From NCBI GenBank assembly GCA_024734555.1, contig JANPWX010000009.1, positions 1,507,079-1,571,078 of the forward strand: DNA of 64,000 nucleotides, given 5' to 3'. Under the pieces are notes generated by a model. That model did not search any database, was not told the DNA's origin, and was given only the letters and a program-made list of their open reading frames with translations. The position numbers were made by a program, and so were the translations under genes. The stretch comes from Trochalopteron elliotii (lineage: Eukaryota; Chordata; Aves; Passeriformes; Leiothrichidae). Each line of letters begins with the position of its first letter. Position 1 is the stretch's first letter. This document shows, piece by piece, positions 1 through 11,648 of this stretch.

Positions 1-150
1 CCTGCCACCGCAGCTCGCAGGGACACTCTCCCAGCAGCCCGGGGCCGGGGCGGCGGAGCGGCAGCATCCCCGCTCGTGGGCCGGCAGTGTGACAGCGGGA
101 GCCACACGCCGCCCTGCTGATAAGGGAAGCGCTAGAGGTGCTGGGCTGCG
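1..150. promoter_or_regulatory. CpG-dense GC-rich patch, probable edge of a promoter or first exon
   Basis: This patch holds about a dozen CpG dinucleotides in 150 bases and is strongly GC-rich, while the rest of the window is AT-rich and nearly free of CpG. In vertebrates this usually marks a CpG-island promoter or first exon. On the + strand there is no ATG before a GTATGT-type donor at 179; one + frame is open from base 2 to about 190. On the - strand an ATG lies at 67-65 and its frame stays open for 22 codons to the window edge, so a leftward gene starting here is possible. Direction and gene identity cannot be decided because the island is cut by the window start. Confidence 0.5.
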
Positions 151-179
151 GTTTTGCTTTTACTTTGGTCCCCCATTGG

Positions 180-3100
180 TATGTCCAAATAGATTTAAAA
201 AATAATGCAAAGTCCATAAACCACTATCCAGCGCTTCGTTTTCCTATGAAGCCAAGGGAGGGGCAGGGATTTAGTGGCCAGGTAATTTTTTGATGTTCGG
301 CAGCTGAAGCACAATTTCTGACTAAAGAACCAGAGTGGATCTGCATGGATCTGTCGTTGTCAACCATGAGAATCAAGACCAGGATGCTCTGAGAGTCCAA
401 CTGCGAATCCTGAATCTTGCCAGATCTTGCCAATTATTTTGTCCCATCTCCAAACTCCTGTTTCCAAACTTTTCCTCAATAGAGAACGTTGCTTCACTTT
501 TCTTCTGCACCTTAGAAATCTGGAGCCTGATATTCCTCCAGGTAACAGCACTAGAAAAATACATTATTTGGCATCTGGATGCTGTCAAATCATGCCTCAA
601 ATCCAGAAATGTTAATATCTCAGGAGAAGATGCACTACATTTCCCACTTCACTAAAACAGTCTGGCAAGATGGTATAAAAAGGCACAAGGCTACATTAAG
701 GTGGTTCTGTGGCTTGCCATCAATGTGTATCAGTTCTCTTTGCAAAAGCGGTCAGCACACCTTTGCATCCCATCTAGAGCCCAAAGTGGAGTGCTACAAA
801 AACCGAAGCCAAAATCACACATATATTAGTAGGGCTGAAATTAAAAGGATTGAAAGCAGTCCAGAAGGGCTGGCTTGCAGGAGAGCTGTAAGAGCATAGA
901 TAGGCACATCAAAACCTGCTTGGCTCTCAGGAATGTGTATTTAAAACACAACTAATTTGAAACATGACAGTAGCAGCCATGGTTGTCTGGCTTACTTTTT
1001 GTCTTCTGGGATAGAAACTTCAAATTCTGAATCTCACAAGGGCTAAAGTCAGTGTTAATCTCCCTGAAAGTCTCTCCCCATAAAACCATGAGTTCTCTTT
1101 TCTTCTGATCTTGATCCTTGTGGAGAAAGTCCTTGAACTGGAAGTCACAACTCTGCCTGATTACCAAAGGTTATTGGCATGGCAATTTGGTAGTCTTTAT
1201 GGAAATTTATGTTATATTCCCTATCTCTAGAAACAGTGCTCAAGAGTATTGTAAAGGATAAAATGTATCTCTGAAGCATTCACCGTGTTTTTTATTAGTT
1301 AATTGCAATGCTTAAAATATTTCCTGAGTATCTTTCAACAGCTTTAAAGAACACCAGTACTATTCTAAGGCCTCAATTAGGAAAAACCTCCATATTTAGG
1401 AAATAATCTCAAGACTTGTTTAACTTTAAACTCATATGTTGAAGCTTAAATACTTCACAGTAAAGACTGTGAGCCTTCATACCAGCTTAATATTATGAAG
1501 ACATCTCCACTCTGTCAAAAACTGTGAAACCATTCAAAGCAAGCATCTTCCATAGATTTAGTAGCTACACAAAGATGTTCAGCTTAAAAGGGAGACAGTA
1601 AATGGAGACTGAGTAATGGGTAGGATTGAAGGAAAATAATTTCATCCATATATCAGAAAAGTACCAAATTCTGCAAGTTTGAAGATCCTATGCTTAAAAT
1701 GTTTAAATGAATAAGAGACTTCTGCTTTTTATTACTCTCTTAATGTTTCCCACAGCTCTGAGCAAGCCCAGCCATTCCTATTTACCATAGTTTCCTGCAC
1801 TGAAACCATTCCTTGTTGTTGCTTGAACTCCTGTTTACAAACCCACTTCCTTTCAGTAGCTGTTCAGCTGCTCTGTTCTGGCCACTGCCTAATCCTTGTG
1901 CCTGTTTTAGAGCCCTGCAATTGCTCTCAATGACTTTTTCTTCCAGGCCTTTCTATCCTTTCTCCCTGGTTTGTGGGTTTTGTTCCATGCTTCTTTGCAT
2001 TTCTTAATCCAAATGGTTTCCTTATTACCATTTTCTTTTTTTTTTCTTGTTTTTTCTTTTAAATTAATTAAAACCTGTTTGCACTGTTTTTCCAAAGAAT
2101 TGTCACTGTCTTTTGAAAAAAAGGGAAATGGATGGAGAAATTTATTACAAAAGAACTTGTGAAAATCTGTGACATATACTTGAGAAGGTCTTCTGAAACA
2201 AAGAGTCAAAAAAAATCTAATAAAATCATTTTACTTCAACAATGTAAGGTTAAATGTCTGTAGAATTCCTATGGAATTTAATGGGCGTGAAGCTAGGTTT
2301 CTTATTTTTCAGTATGAGGTCTACACTGTTGTTATTTGACTATATAATTCAACTTCATATTCTACCTGTAGAAATCCAGGCATTTGAAACTTGTCAGGGT
2401 CATGAATTCTTCAAGATTACAAGTATTTATGCAGTATATAGTCTTAATAATATTCCCTGCATATTTTCAACATAAAAGAAATCAAAGGCTAATGTTAAAA
2501 TAACTCAGTAGTTGAAGACCTAATATTGATCATAAAGTCATGATGTTGTTTTGTGGCCCCAGCATGACTTCAATGTGATACAGAATGAAATATTTAAAAT
2601 GTGTTTGAAACACAGATCATATACATATTTTTTCTCTGTAAGCAGCAGTACTGTAGCAGCTTAAAGACACTTATGTTTGTAGTATCAGCTGGGAAATGGG
2701 TAAGAAAGACGTCCTGCAGTTACAGAGATGTATTTATGTGTATTTATGGTCTACTTCATGCAAAAAGAAGGTGAATCTTGAATCCTTCTTATCTATGCCT
2801 GTGCAATACCGTGGTTCTTTTTCAGCTGTGGGGTTTTTTTATAACTATCAGGCTGTCTAAAGCTACTAGACACTATTAAGATGCATTTAAAGAATTAAAT
2901 GGACCTTTCTGTGCTGCTATACATAAAACCATGAAAATGAAAAAAAACCACCAAAAACGAACCACCATGAACCCCCACACCTAACTCTTCTTTGTCCCAG
3001 GCAAATGAGTTGAAGAAATTACCATCTTCAGTTGGCTCTTTGGATGGAAAGCTTGCCTGTAAATGTGATTAGAGCTACAGATTCTCAGTGGTAGGGAGAT

Positions 3101-4999
3101 TTTTATTTTCCTCAGTAGCAGCAAGTTGAGCAAACACAGAGTCTGCCTCTGAGAGTCCACTTTCATTTTTCCCCAAGCGACATTTATAATTTGGCTTGTT
3201 TGTATGCAGAAACAAAGGCTTCAGTAGTCCCCTTATTAAAGAACTGCTCTTTACAGATGGCAGTGCTCTTGTAGCTTACTCAGAGCAAGACCCAGAGATA
3301 ATGGCATCTTGTTTTGCAGCTGTTTCTGTTAACTTTGGCTGAGCAATCAGTGTTTCAAAGGCTGGTATTATGTGCCAAAAGCCACCAAAACCCAAAAGTC
3401 TGTTGACTCAGAAGAAAAATGTCACTGCTACTAAACCAAACTGAACTCTATCTCTAGTGGTAGAGATGGCTTCATCTGCCCTGGTGGTCTCTTGATCACA
3501 GCTCAGTAGTGAAGTGGTATCATTTTACCATTTCACCAAATATATTCCTCCATTGCAAGCTAGGCAAAAATTCCTAGATCTAAATGTATTTCATTCCTCT
3601 TCTTTAGCAGCTAGAATGAATAAATTTTATAATATTTCATTGCACAGAAGCAGGAGATGGAGGTATGCTTCAGTAACCAGGTGATCTTTGCACTCCACAG
3701 CAAAACATTTCTGGTCTTTAAGTGGCACTGGACTGAAAGGACCAATAGTAAGATTTTAAGACTAGGAGTCATAAACCTCTCTTGGATCTCTCAAGAAATT
3801 ATATTTAGCATGAAGTATTTGTAACATGTCTATTTCTAGTGATTGATAATCCCAAGGTTATGAATCATGACAAATTCACAATAAATTATCAAGATTAAGA
3901 TTAAACAATGACATGATAGTTTTTTACTTAGCTTGCTGATCCAAAAAGTCTTTCATTTTTTTTTTTAATTTTGACATCCACAGTATCATCCTTACCCTTA
4001 AAAGTCATGGGATAATTGTAATGTAATGACCCTAAAACTTTGGTTTTTATCAGTAAATAATTACTTCTAAAAATTGATCCTGAGTCAAGAAAGACTTTAC
4101 ATGCTTGTTCTCAGTAAATGAGACTTATATAGAGATTTAGTGGTAATTCCATACTTAAGAAGTTTTGTAAAAATAGTACATAAATTGCTTTCTCAAGTAG
4201 AAGTTAGTAATTTTCATTGCATTTTACTTAGTTTATAATATATTTTTGTGAAGGTAAAATGAACTCGCAAAGGCTTGTGCTTTATATATTGTTTTTACTT
4301 AATTTGTCTACTACATATTTCCATTAAAATCTTAGTTAAGCTGAAGATAAAGGTCAGAATAAATAATAGTAGTTAAAAAGTCCCAAATCCCCTCTACCTC
4401 ATAGCACAGGAGTGCCTATAGGAGCTAATAGTGCTGAAATTCAATATGGTATGGTTTGACTTAAAACCTCTGAGCACTTGAAACCACAGAATATGGGTGA
4501 ATACAAGCCACCGCTTAAAAAAGGCAAATATTTCTGGTGAAGAATTGTAACTAAATATAGAACAAGGTAGATGTGTTGCAATAAAATTGGTTATCTTATT
4601 TGTGAGTTTGGGTGGTATCTGTCCTCTATTATAAGTACAGGCAATGTGCTCAGTATAATGTAAAGAAATGAATTTTATGTCTAGTAGTTAAGTGAGCCCA
4701 TTTCTTTTAATTTTTAATTTTGAAATGTATTTAATTCCTCTTCCAAATTTGGTAGCAGCAGCAAGCCTTGGGACTGGGAGCACATACAGGTGACCACCTG
4801 GAGTTTCTGAGAGAATCAAGAACTTTTATTCAAGGAGAAAAGCCATGATATACCATAGCAACAATTTATGTTATGGAAATAAAGGGTCATGATGTATCTT
4901 TAGAAGTTGTTTAACATGAAGCTTTTGAAATTCATGTGGTTTTAATCCTGTATATTTCTGCCTACGCTATGCAGCTGGTGACATGGCAGTGAGGGTCTG
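180..4999. other. AT-rich stretch without a recognisable gene or repeat
   Basis: I see only AT-rich, CpG-poor sequence with short reading frames and no recognised transposable element. Two splice-like spots were noted. A 26-base segment at 516-541 lies between a pyrimidine-rich CTTAG and CAG/GTAACA. A 58-base segment at 3001-3058 follows TTTGTCCCAG and ends at a GTAAAT site; it translates to a piece resembling one leucine-rich repeat (NELKKLPSSVGSL). A single such match is within chance for this length. Confidence 0.5.
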
Positions 5000-5880
5000 A
5001 TCTGTGGCTGAGACGTTCCTCAGCAAGCAGGTTTTACAGCTCTCAGCCTCAAAAGTTTTATTATACACTCAAAGGAGCAGGGTGAGCAGCTTCCTGTGTT
5101 ATGGATGGTGTATCACTCTGTCAGTCATACCCAGTAGGTTTGACAGGAGTTTTTTAACTCAGCCCAGAGCCAACTGGCGTCAGAGAGGCAACGTTCCCAC
5201 CTGGTGCCAGTCACAGGCGGGTGCCAGGGGTTTGTATGTTCCCACCATCTCCAGACACATGGGGTAGCCTTAGTTCCAGGCAGCTGGAAAGTGTCCTGTG
5301 CTTATCATCTGCAGCTGCACCCCTTAGCGCTGGAACCAGGTTTCAGCTTTGGTTCTTCTGCTGCCAACCTTGTTGGCTTCAGCAGTAAGTGCCATATCCC
5401 ATTGCAAAGGCATTTCTCTCTTCTTGATTCGCTCTTTGTCACTGCATATCAAATAATCCTGCCAAATTCATACGGGTTTAAATGGCTGGGGATCAGCATC
5501 TGATAGGGATTTGAAAAGATTCCTTTCTGCAAACTAGACACCTTCTTCCTCTTTTCTTGGATCAGCGCCACAGCCTCTGATTGCAATTATGGTGGGTCCC
5601 ACAGAAGTGGGACCTGTGGGGTGGGAGGACCCTGGGGGACAAGCTTACATGAATGAATCTCTACTCGTGCTTCCCTGTGTGTCACAGCACAACTGTCCTC
5701 TCCCTTCCAGCATCTGTTCATCTGGTTTTGGGGTCAATGAAGAATCCAGATGAAGTCTCCTCTGGCTGCCCTTCCTCTCGATCACCAAGAGATGGAGGCA
5801 GAGCTCTCCCTCTCCGGGGCCTGGCCATTATGCTCTGCCTCATGCACTTAGAGCCCTTCATGTGGGGGCAAATAATTTAA
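5000..5880. other. GC-richer block of unknown origin
   Basis: Base composition rises clearly above the flanks, and several overlapping frames stay open (5004-5267, 5204-5503, 5653-5880). There is a GTAAGT donor after position 5383, preceded by CATCTGCAG near 5311. I recognise no protein. An old transposon or LTR remnant, or an exon of a non-coding transcript, are both possible. An 8-bp perfect inverted repeat (GGTCCCAC / GTGGGACC, 4-base loop) lies at 5595-5614. Confidence 0.3.
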
Positions 5881-8800
5881 TTATATGATTCAACACAGTA
5901 GATTACTTCAAACACTCCTCTTTAGAGGATGTCAGACCTTTCTAATGGTGTTTTTATTTGCACGCAGACAACCATGTAGACACCGTTCTCTGGTTAGTGC
6001 TTGCTTTTTCCTCTTTGTGCTGTATATGGTGAAACATTTTTGAAGTAACATGGTAGCCACAGACAGTCCACACAAGGTGACTTAGGTAAGTAATGTTAGC
6101 AGATGTAACCAAGAGAATAGGCAAATATCATTAAATTGTCCCTGTGGTGGATGTCTCGTATTCTGTAACATGTCCTTTTGGGGTTCCCCTCTTCAAGCCA
6201 GTTATTAATGGAAAACCATTCAAGCCATTTATTAATGGAAACATGAATTCTGTCTTGTGAGCACTTCTACAAATACTTTCATATAATGCAGTGTGTTTTA
6301 AGAACTTGTCAACAAAGACTGACAAAAATGATTGGAGCATTTTTATAAAACCAGAACAAATGGCCTCAAAATGTACTGCAAGGGCTTATTTAGTCTGACC
6401 ACCACAAGAAAATTCTAAGCTCTTCTTGTGTAATTTTCTTAACTAATTGTTATCCAAATGCTTTTGGCTGTCTCTGATTACTTATCTGAATATTTGAAAA
6501 TCAGTGTTGTGTCAAAATTTGTATATGATGCAAGAACAATGAACTGGCTACAGCCCTAGCCAGACAACTTTGAATTTGCGTAACATTTTCTATTTGAAAA
6601 TAACCTGCTAATAAAAGTTATGAAAGCAAACTACATCAGTCCTTAAAAATCAATTATTTAATTGACCTTAAGATACAACCCACAGGTCAGCTAGCCAACA
6701 ACAGACTTTGTAGATGGGCATGGAATTGACCTGGTGAGAGGTCACAGGTAGAACAGAAATATTTTCCACCTACTGGAACAAGAATTGTTTCTGTAAGTTA
6801 AATCCCCCTCACAGAAGGGAAGTGTCATGTGCAAGTACTGTGGCTTTCATTATAGTTATCAGGCAAAAAAGTTTGACCTGTATTTTTTGTGGTTTTTGTT
6901 TGTCCTCACCCACTTTTTTCTTCTTTTTGCTTTGGCTAAGAATAACTGGTAGTAAAACCAATACAAAGCAGCTTTTGTCAAATCTCCACTAAAACAACAA
7001 TTTTTTTTCTCCAATTTAAGTTTTCTGGAGGATACTGGAAACTTAGTGGCAATTTCCTGACTTCTGAAATATTCTGGTGAAAATCAAGAGACAGTCTCCC
7101 TGATGGATTTTCTTGCATGATAAATTTACTGTTTAGTCTGCAAAGAAATGGCTTTATCCAAAGGCTTGAGAGATCAGGACATTTTTTACCTCAACGTCCT
7201 TCTCACACAACAATAGAATAGTGTTGACCTGCAAGTGACATGCACAGCTGATCAGAGAATGACACTTCTCAAACTTTCCTCTTAAAGACCATTGAAAATT
7301 TTTTGAAACAACCCAGTGCCTGTACACTTTTGCTGCAGTCAGCCCAAAATTAGCATAAATTCTGAATACTTTAATGTAGCTTGCTTTTCCCAAGTTAGTT
7401 TCTTCTCTCAGTTGCAGATGTTAGGGTATGCAGGATGTGTTCCATTTCTTTTCTGAGAATCACTTTGTGTGGCGATCCCAAGCTGATAAGTAGTGACTTA
7501 TACCAAGCTTTCGTTGCCCAGCATCACTGATGTAAACTGCATCAGGTTTGGACCAACAGTACTCCTTACGCTTTTGGAAATTTGCAGGTGAAAAATAGGG
7601 AATGGGTGTAAATCCGGTGATTTGTAAATAATTAATTTGAAAATATGCTAGTTTATGCAAAGTGGCATTTTTATGGCTCCATTTGGACTCGTTTAGCTTT
7701 TCATTTCTGTTATTACTCTTGCAATCTAATGGACCTCTGGCTTTATGACTGGAAGAGTGGAAACTGCACTCTCACTAACAAGAAAAGGAAGTGGTTCTTT
7801 ATTTCAGCTATGTATCATTTTTAATGATACAAAGTCCTGAAGACTTCATTCTTAAATTTTTAAGTAATATTTTGTGTCCTGAAGTTATGGTTCATTTAGA
7901 GGGTAAAGAAGAAAGGTGTTTGCCTTACTTGCAGAACCGAAAGCATCTGTATTTGAATATATCAGAATTACAACATCAGTCCAAATTATAAGAAGACTTT
8001 TAAATTCGTCACCCAAATTTGTCATTGTATTTCAATGAGCTGAGCACCTGACTGGAAGCCAACAGGCTTCATGGAGTTACTCTCATATATGCTTGTTTCT
8101 CATATATGGTTATTATATATCTGTCAAAACTCACTTCCCTAAGTATACCCCTGGATTAGTCTTTATTTATTTAAAGACTTTTAGACAGGTTTTTATTTAT
8201 TTCAAAATGATAAAGCAATTCTGAAGTTAAAACCAGACAGCCAGATCACCTCATTATTTCATTTTTAGCCTCCCTCCCTCAAAAATTTTCTGTATTTATT
8301 TTCTTCCATCACCCTTGTTTGGAATTCACATGTCATTTCTCTTAAACGAGACTCCATTTCTATTTTATGACACATATGCCTACAGCACTTTAAAAAAGAG
8401 AAAGAGCTTGCTATTGTATCAGTTGTTTAATATTGTGCAGTTTGATGAACCTGATCTACAAATGTGACCCAATAACATTGTACAGAGAAATGTGAACTCA
8501 CACTCTTTTTTTTTTTTTCAGGAAAAATCACTTCAAGCTCCTTAAATGAAATCAGTGACAATCTTCTCTCACTTTTGAAATTGTAGAATCTAATCTAAGG
8601 CATATTACTGTAAATCTTTAGAAGCTGTTTAATTTAACACAATCCAGAATGATAGTGTGGTAAATTGGGTTTCATTATACCTTCTACAATAAAAGATAAT
8701 TGATAAACTCTGAGAAATTTGTATGCAGTCAAAATCTGCTCACCAAGTTTCTTCTTCTTCCCCACAATGAAAACCAATATCTTTTCAGCTCTAGTTTTTC

Positions 8801-10566
8801 TCAAAACTAAGAAGGTAGAACTATAATCATGCTGTGGATAGCATCACTGTTTGCAAATATAAAAATCAAGCTTTTTAACATCAATCCTTTGGTAAATCTC
8901 TCTGAAGTCTAATAATTGAAGAAATTACATGTGGCTGATATGGCCCAATAAAATGCTTTAGACACAAGAAATAAGACAAAAGAGAGTCTTTTTGAGAATT
9001 CTTTTTTTTTTTTGAGGAGCAATTTTTGTCACAGCCCAGAAGGTAGCAGACCAGAACCTGAACAACAGCTATGCCTGAAAAGTGGAGGTTTAAAACTGGC
9101 TCCCTCTAATCAAAAAAGGACTGTTCCCAAGATATGATCAGAGCTATAGTGGAGGGAAAGCATCTGGAAATGTAATTGAGCTAAAGAATGCTACAAAGAA
9201 TTCCTAACCATCACTTCATGAATCAAATCCAAGGACATAAAATGAAATTACATCAAAGTACCTTAAACTCTAAGCCTTTTTTAATACTGACCAACTGTTA
9301 CTTATGAGATCGAGGTATTTCTCATGGCTGATATGTTGTCAAAAACAGGTAGATAAAGTAGCCAACATTAAAAATAATCATATTTCAGAAATTATTCATT
9401 ATTTTGTCTCAACAACGTGAGACACCCCATTTTTAGAGACAGAACGGGGAAGGAGCATGGTTTGCTCTTGAGCTTCTGTAATGCTGACCTTCTAGATACA
9501 TCTTAAATTGGTTCCTCTAAATCACTTACTGTTTTATAAAAAATCATGGTCATAGCTTGATCTCAATTAAAAGGCTATAAATTGAAAAACAAAACAAAAC
9601 AAAACACCCACCAAATTTAATAGAACTCATTGAACAGTGGTGTTATTTTAATTTAGATCGAGAGGAAGTTCACAGGACATTTAGATCCCATAGTCAGTAA
9701 TATGGAAACATTTCTTTTTTATATAAATCCCTAATGGATAAGAACATAACCCAAGAAAGGAGCCTTTAGTATACAACCTTAAAAAACAAAACCAACAATG
9801 AACTATAAAATCCTTCTGTTTTAGTAGAGGATTGATAATGCCAATAAGCAGCAATAAGAGTAAGAAAGGAGTATAAGCAGTGCCTGTGTGTTTTAAAAAT
9901 GATTTCTGCTCTGTTTGTCACAGTGTTACATGCAGTAGCAACCTCTGAGAGACATACTTAATCACTGGCTGTAGGAGAATATAATACAAATGGTATTGCA
10001 CATGCATGCACAGACACAATGCCTTTGATGCAGTGGGATTTCTGTGAAGACATTTTGATCAAAAAATTACTCAAGCAACTATCCAGGTCATTCTTTTAAG
10101 AGCCCTTTATAAATTCAGATCTTGGATAAAGTTGTCCTTTCAGTTATACAAGCTCAGTCTGGAAGTCAATTGCCAAATTCAATTCTGCTTCACAACCAAG
10201 AAGATGAAGATGTTACCAGTTACACAGGACTGAGCAAACTGCTTTTATAAGTCTGCTTCTGCCTGGGATTTGCTCACGTGTGCCTCCCAGACCTCATCTA
10301 ATTTTCAATAAACCCCACCTCCCCAGCTCTGACCAAGCTTGGGAGCAATTTCTTCAACAGTGTCTTTTAGAGGTTTTTAGATCATGTCCTATTATGAAAC
10401 TTAATGAAAGGAAAGGTGTCTGACTTTTCTGGTCATGCTGACAACTGGACTATAATTTGTAAGAATCTCTGCATCACCTTGTAATCTCTTTGTGCATACA
10501 GAAAATGGCAGGGAAGTAATTTGATTACCAAACTTCTAAGCCCTGGCCCCACCTGTCAATTTTCTG
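5881..10566. other. AT-rich non-coding stretch with short simple repeats
   Basis: No gene or clear transposon is seen. It contains a 23-base unit duplicated in tandem with period 27 at 6192-6241, T-runs near 8508 and 9003, and an AAAAC run at 9585-9605. Two strong acceptors (8520 and 10143) open frames of 20-29 codons that end in stops and are followed by AATAAA (about 8689 and 10307). These look like possible terminal exons but match nothing I know. Confidence 0.45.
9585..9605 (+). repeat. (AAAAC)n short microsatellite
   Basis: About four AAAAC units in a row in an A-rich context. It is not attached to a recognisable element. Confidence 0.8.
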
Positions 10567-10569
10567 TGA

Positions 10570-10715
10570 GTCAAATCATAAAATCGTGAGCTGGAAGGGA
10601 CCTTAAAGGTCATCTAGCTCCAACTCCCTTGCCATGGGCAATGACACTTTTCACTAGATTGGGTTGTTTAAAGCCCCATGGAACCTGGCCTTGAACAACT
10701 CCAGGGATGGAGAAA
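10570..10715 (-). mobile_element. CR1 LINE, 3'-end fragment
   Basis: On the + strand this reads as the reverse of the avian CR1 3' terminus. The order is an ATAAAATCGTGAG-type start, then GGAAGGGACCTTAAAGGTC, then CCATGGGCAATGACAC, then a segment matching the CR1 text for 'GGTTGCTCAAAGCCCC' and 'CTGGCCTTGAACA', ending after CCAGGGATGG. Only the last 145 bases or so of the element are present, as expected for a 5'-truncated LINE insertion. Identity to the consensus is visibly reduced, so it is not very recent. Confidence 0.88.
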
Positions 10716-10859
10716 GTCTAAATGTAGGAGAATATAAAGAAAACCTGACTGTGAAACCAAAGGCTATTGTATGTGATTTCTTTGTAAAATATATATGTCC
10801 GAAGTGAACCTGGTATTTTATTCCTTACCCACTCAGAGCTCCCCTGGGTTTTTCTGTAG

Positions 10860-10899
10860 AACTATTGTGTGGAATTGGAAATGAAGTCTGCATTTCAAA
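10860..10899 (+). other. Exon-like segment with strong splice sites
   Basis: A 40-base segment lies between a strong pyrimidine-rich acceptor (GGGTTTTTCTGTAG) and a strong donor (AAA/GTAAGT). Two of its three frames are open (NYCVELEMKSAFQ is one). It could be a small exon of a coding or non-coding transcript. No neighbouring exon can be linked to it with confidence, and short segments of this kind do occur by chance. Confidence 0.22.
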
Positions 10900-11082
10900 G
10901 TAAGTAAAAAGGCAGGGATTGAGAACATCCAATTTAAGAGAATAACAGCCTGATCAACACACAAGAAATACCCTTGTAGGAGCGGGATAATTTTGCTGAT
11001 GAGACAAGAAAATGAGAGAGGAAAAAAGCTGAGGACTAAGCTTTGCTGATGGCAGAGAGCTAAACATTTCTGTATAAAGGAC

Positions 11083-11648
11083 TGTCATGGTTTAACCCCA
11101 GCCAGGAGCCAATCCCCAGGCAGCCCCTCATTCAGACCCCCACCAGCAGTATCAGGGAGAGAATCAGGGGGCTAAAAGCTAGGTTGAAATAAGGACAGTT
11201 TAATAGGGAAAGCCAAAGCCACTCACACAAGCAGAGCAAAACAAGGCATTAATTCCCTGCTTCCCCTGGGCAGCAGGTGTTCAGCCATCTCCAGGAGAAC
11301 AGGCCCGCATCACACATAATGGTGACCTGGCAAGAAAAACACCATCACTCCAAAGGTCCCACCCTTCCTCCTTCTTCCCCCCACTTTATATTCTGATGTA
11401 ATATGGTCTGGAATACCTCTTTGGTCAGTTGGGGTCACCTGTCCCCACTGTGTCTCCTTTCCAACCTCCCAGGTACCCCCAACCTCCTCGCCAGTGTGGC
11501 AGTATGAAAAGCAGAAAAGGCCTTGGCTCTGTGTAAGCCCTGCTCAGCCTTAACTGAAACATCTCCATATTATTAACAGTTTGTGTTCAGCAAAAGTCCA
11601 AATCATGCTATGAAGAAAATTAACTCTATCCCATCTGAGACCAGCACA
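11083..11648 (+). mobile_element. Endogenous retrovirus solo LTR, near full length (passerine TGTCATGGTTTAACCCCAG family)
   Basis: The element starts TGTCATGGTTTAACCCCAG and ends AGCACA, so it has the TG...CA boundaries of an LTR, over about 566 bases. Inside are a purine-rich stretch leading to GACAGTTTAATAG, a TTATA motif near 11396 in a likely U3, and a 3' part with GAAAAGGCCTTGGCTCTGTG followed by TAACTCTATCCCA. I recognise this family as common in songbird genomes. AGGAC before it and AGGAAC after it may be a decayed target-site duplication. No internal retroviral genes flank it, so it is a solo LTR left by recombination. Confidence 0.85.

Noticed and set aside
3001..3058. Leucine-rich-repeat exon
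   Set aside because: Only one repeat-like segment is seen, with no neighbouring LRR exons in the window.
6361..6410. Old CR1/L3-like text (TTAGTCTGACCACC)
   Set aside because: The match is too short and diverged to separate from chance.
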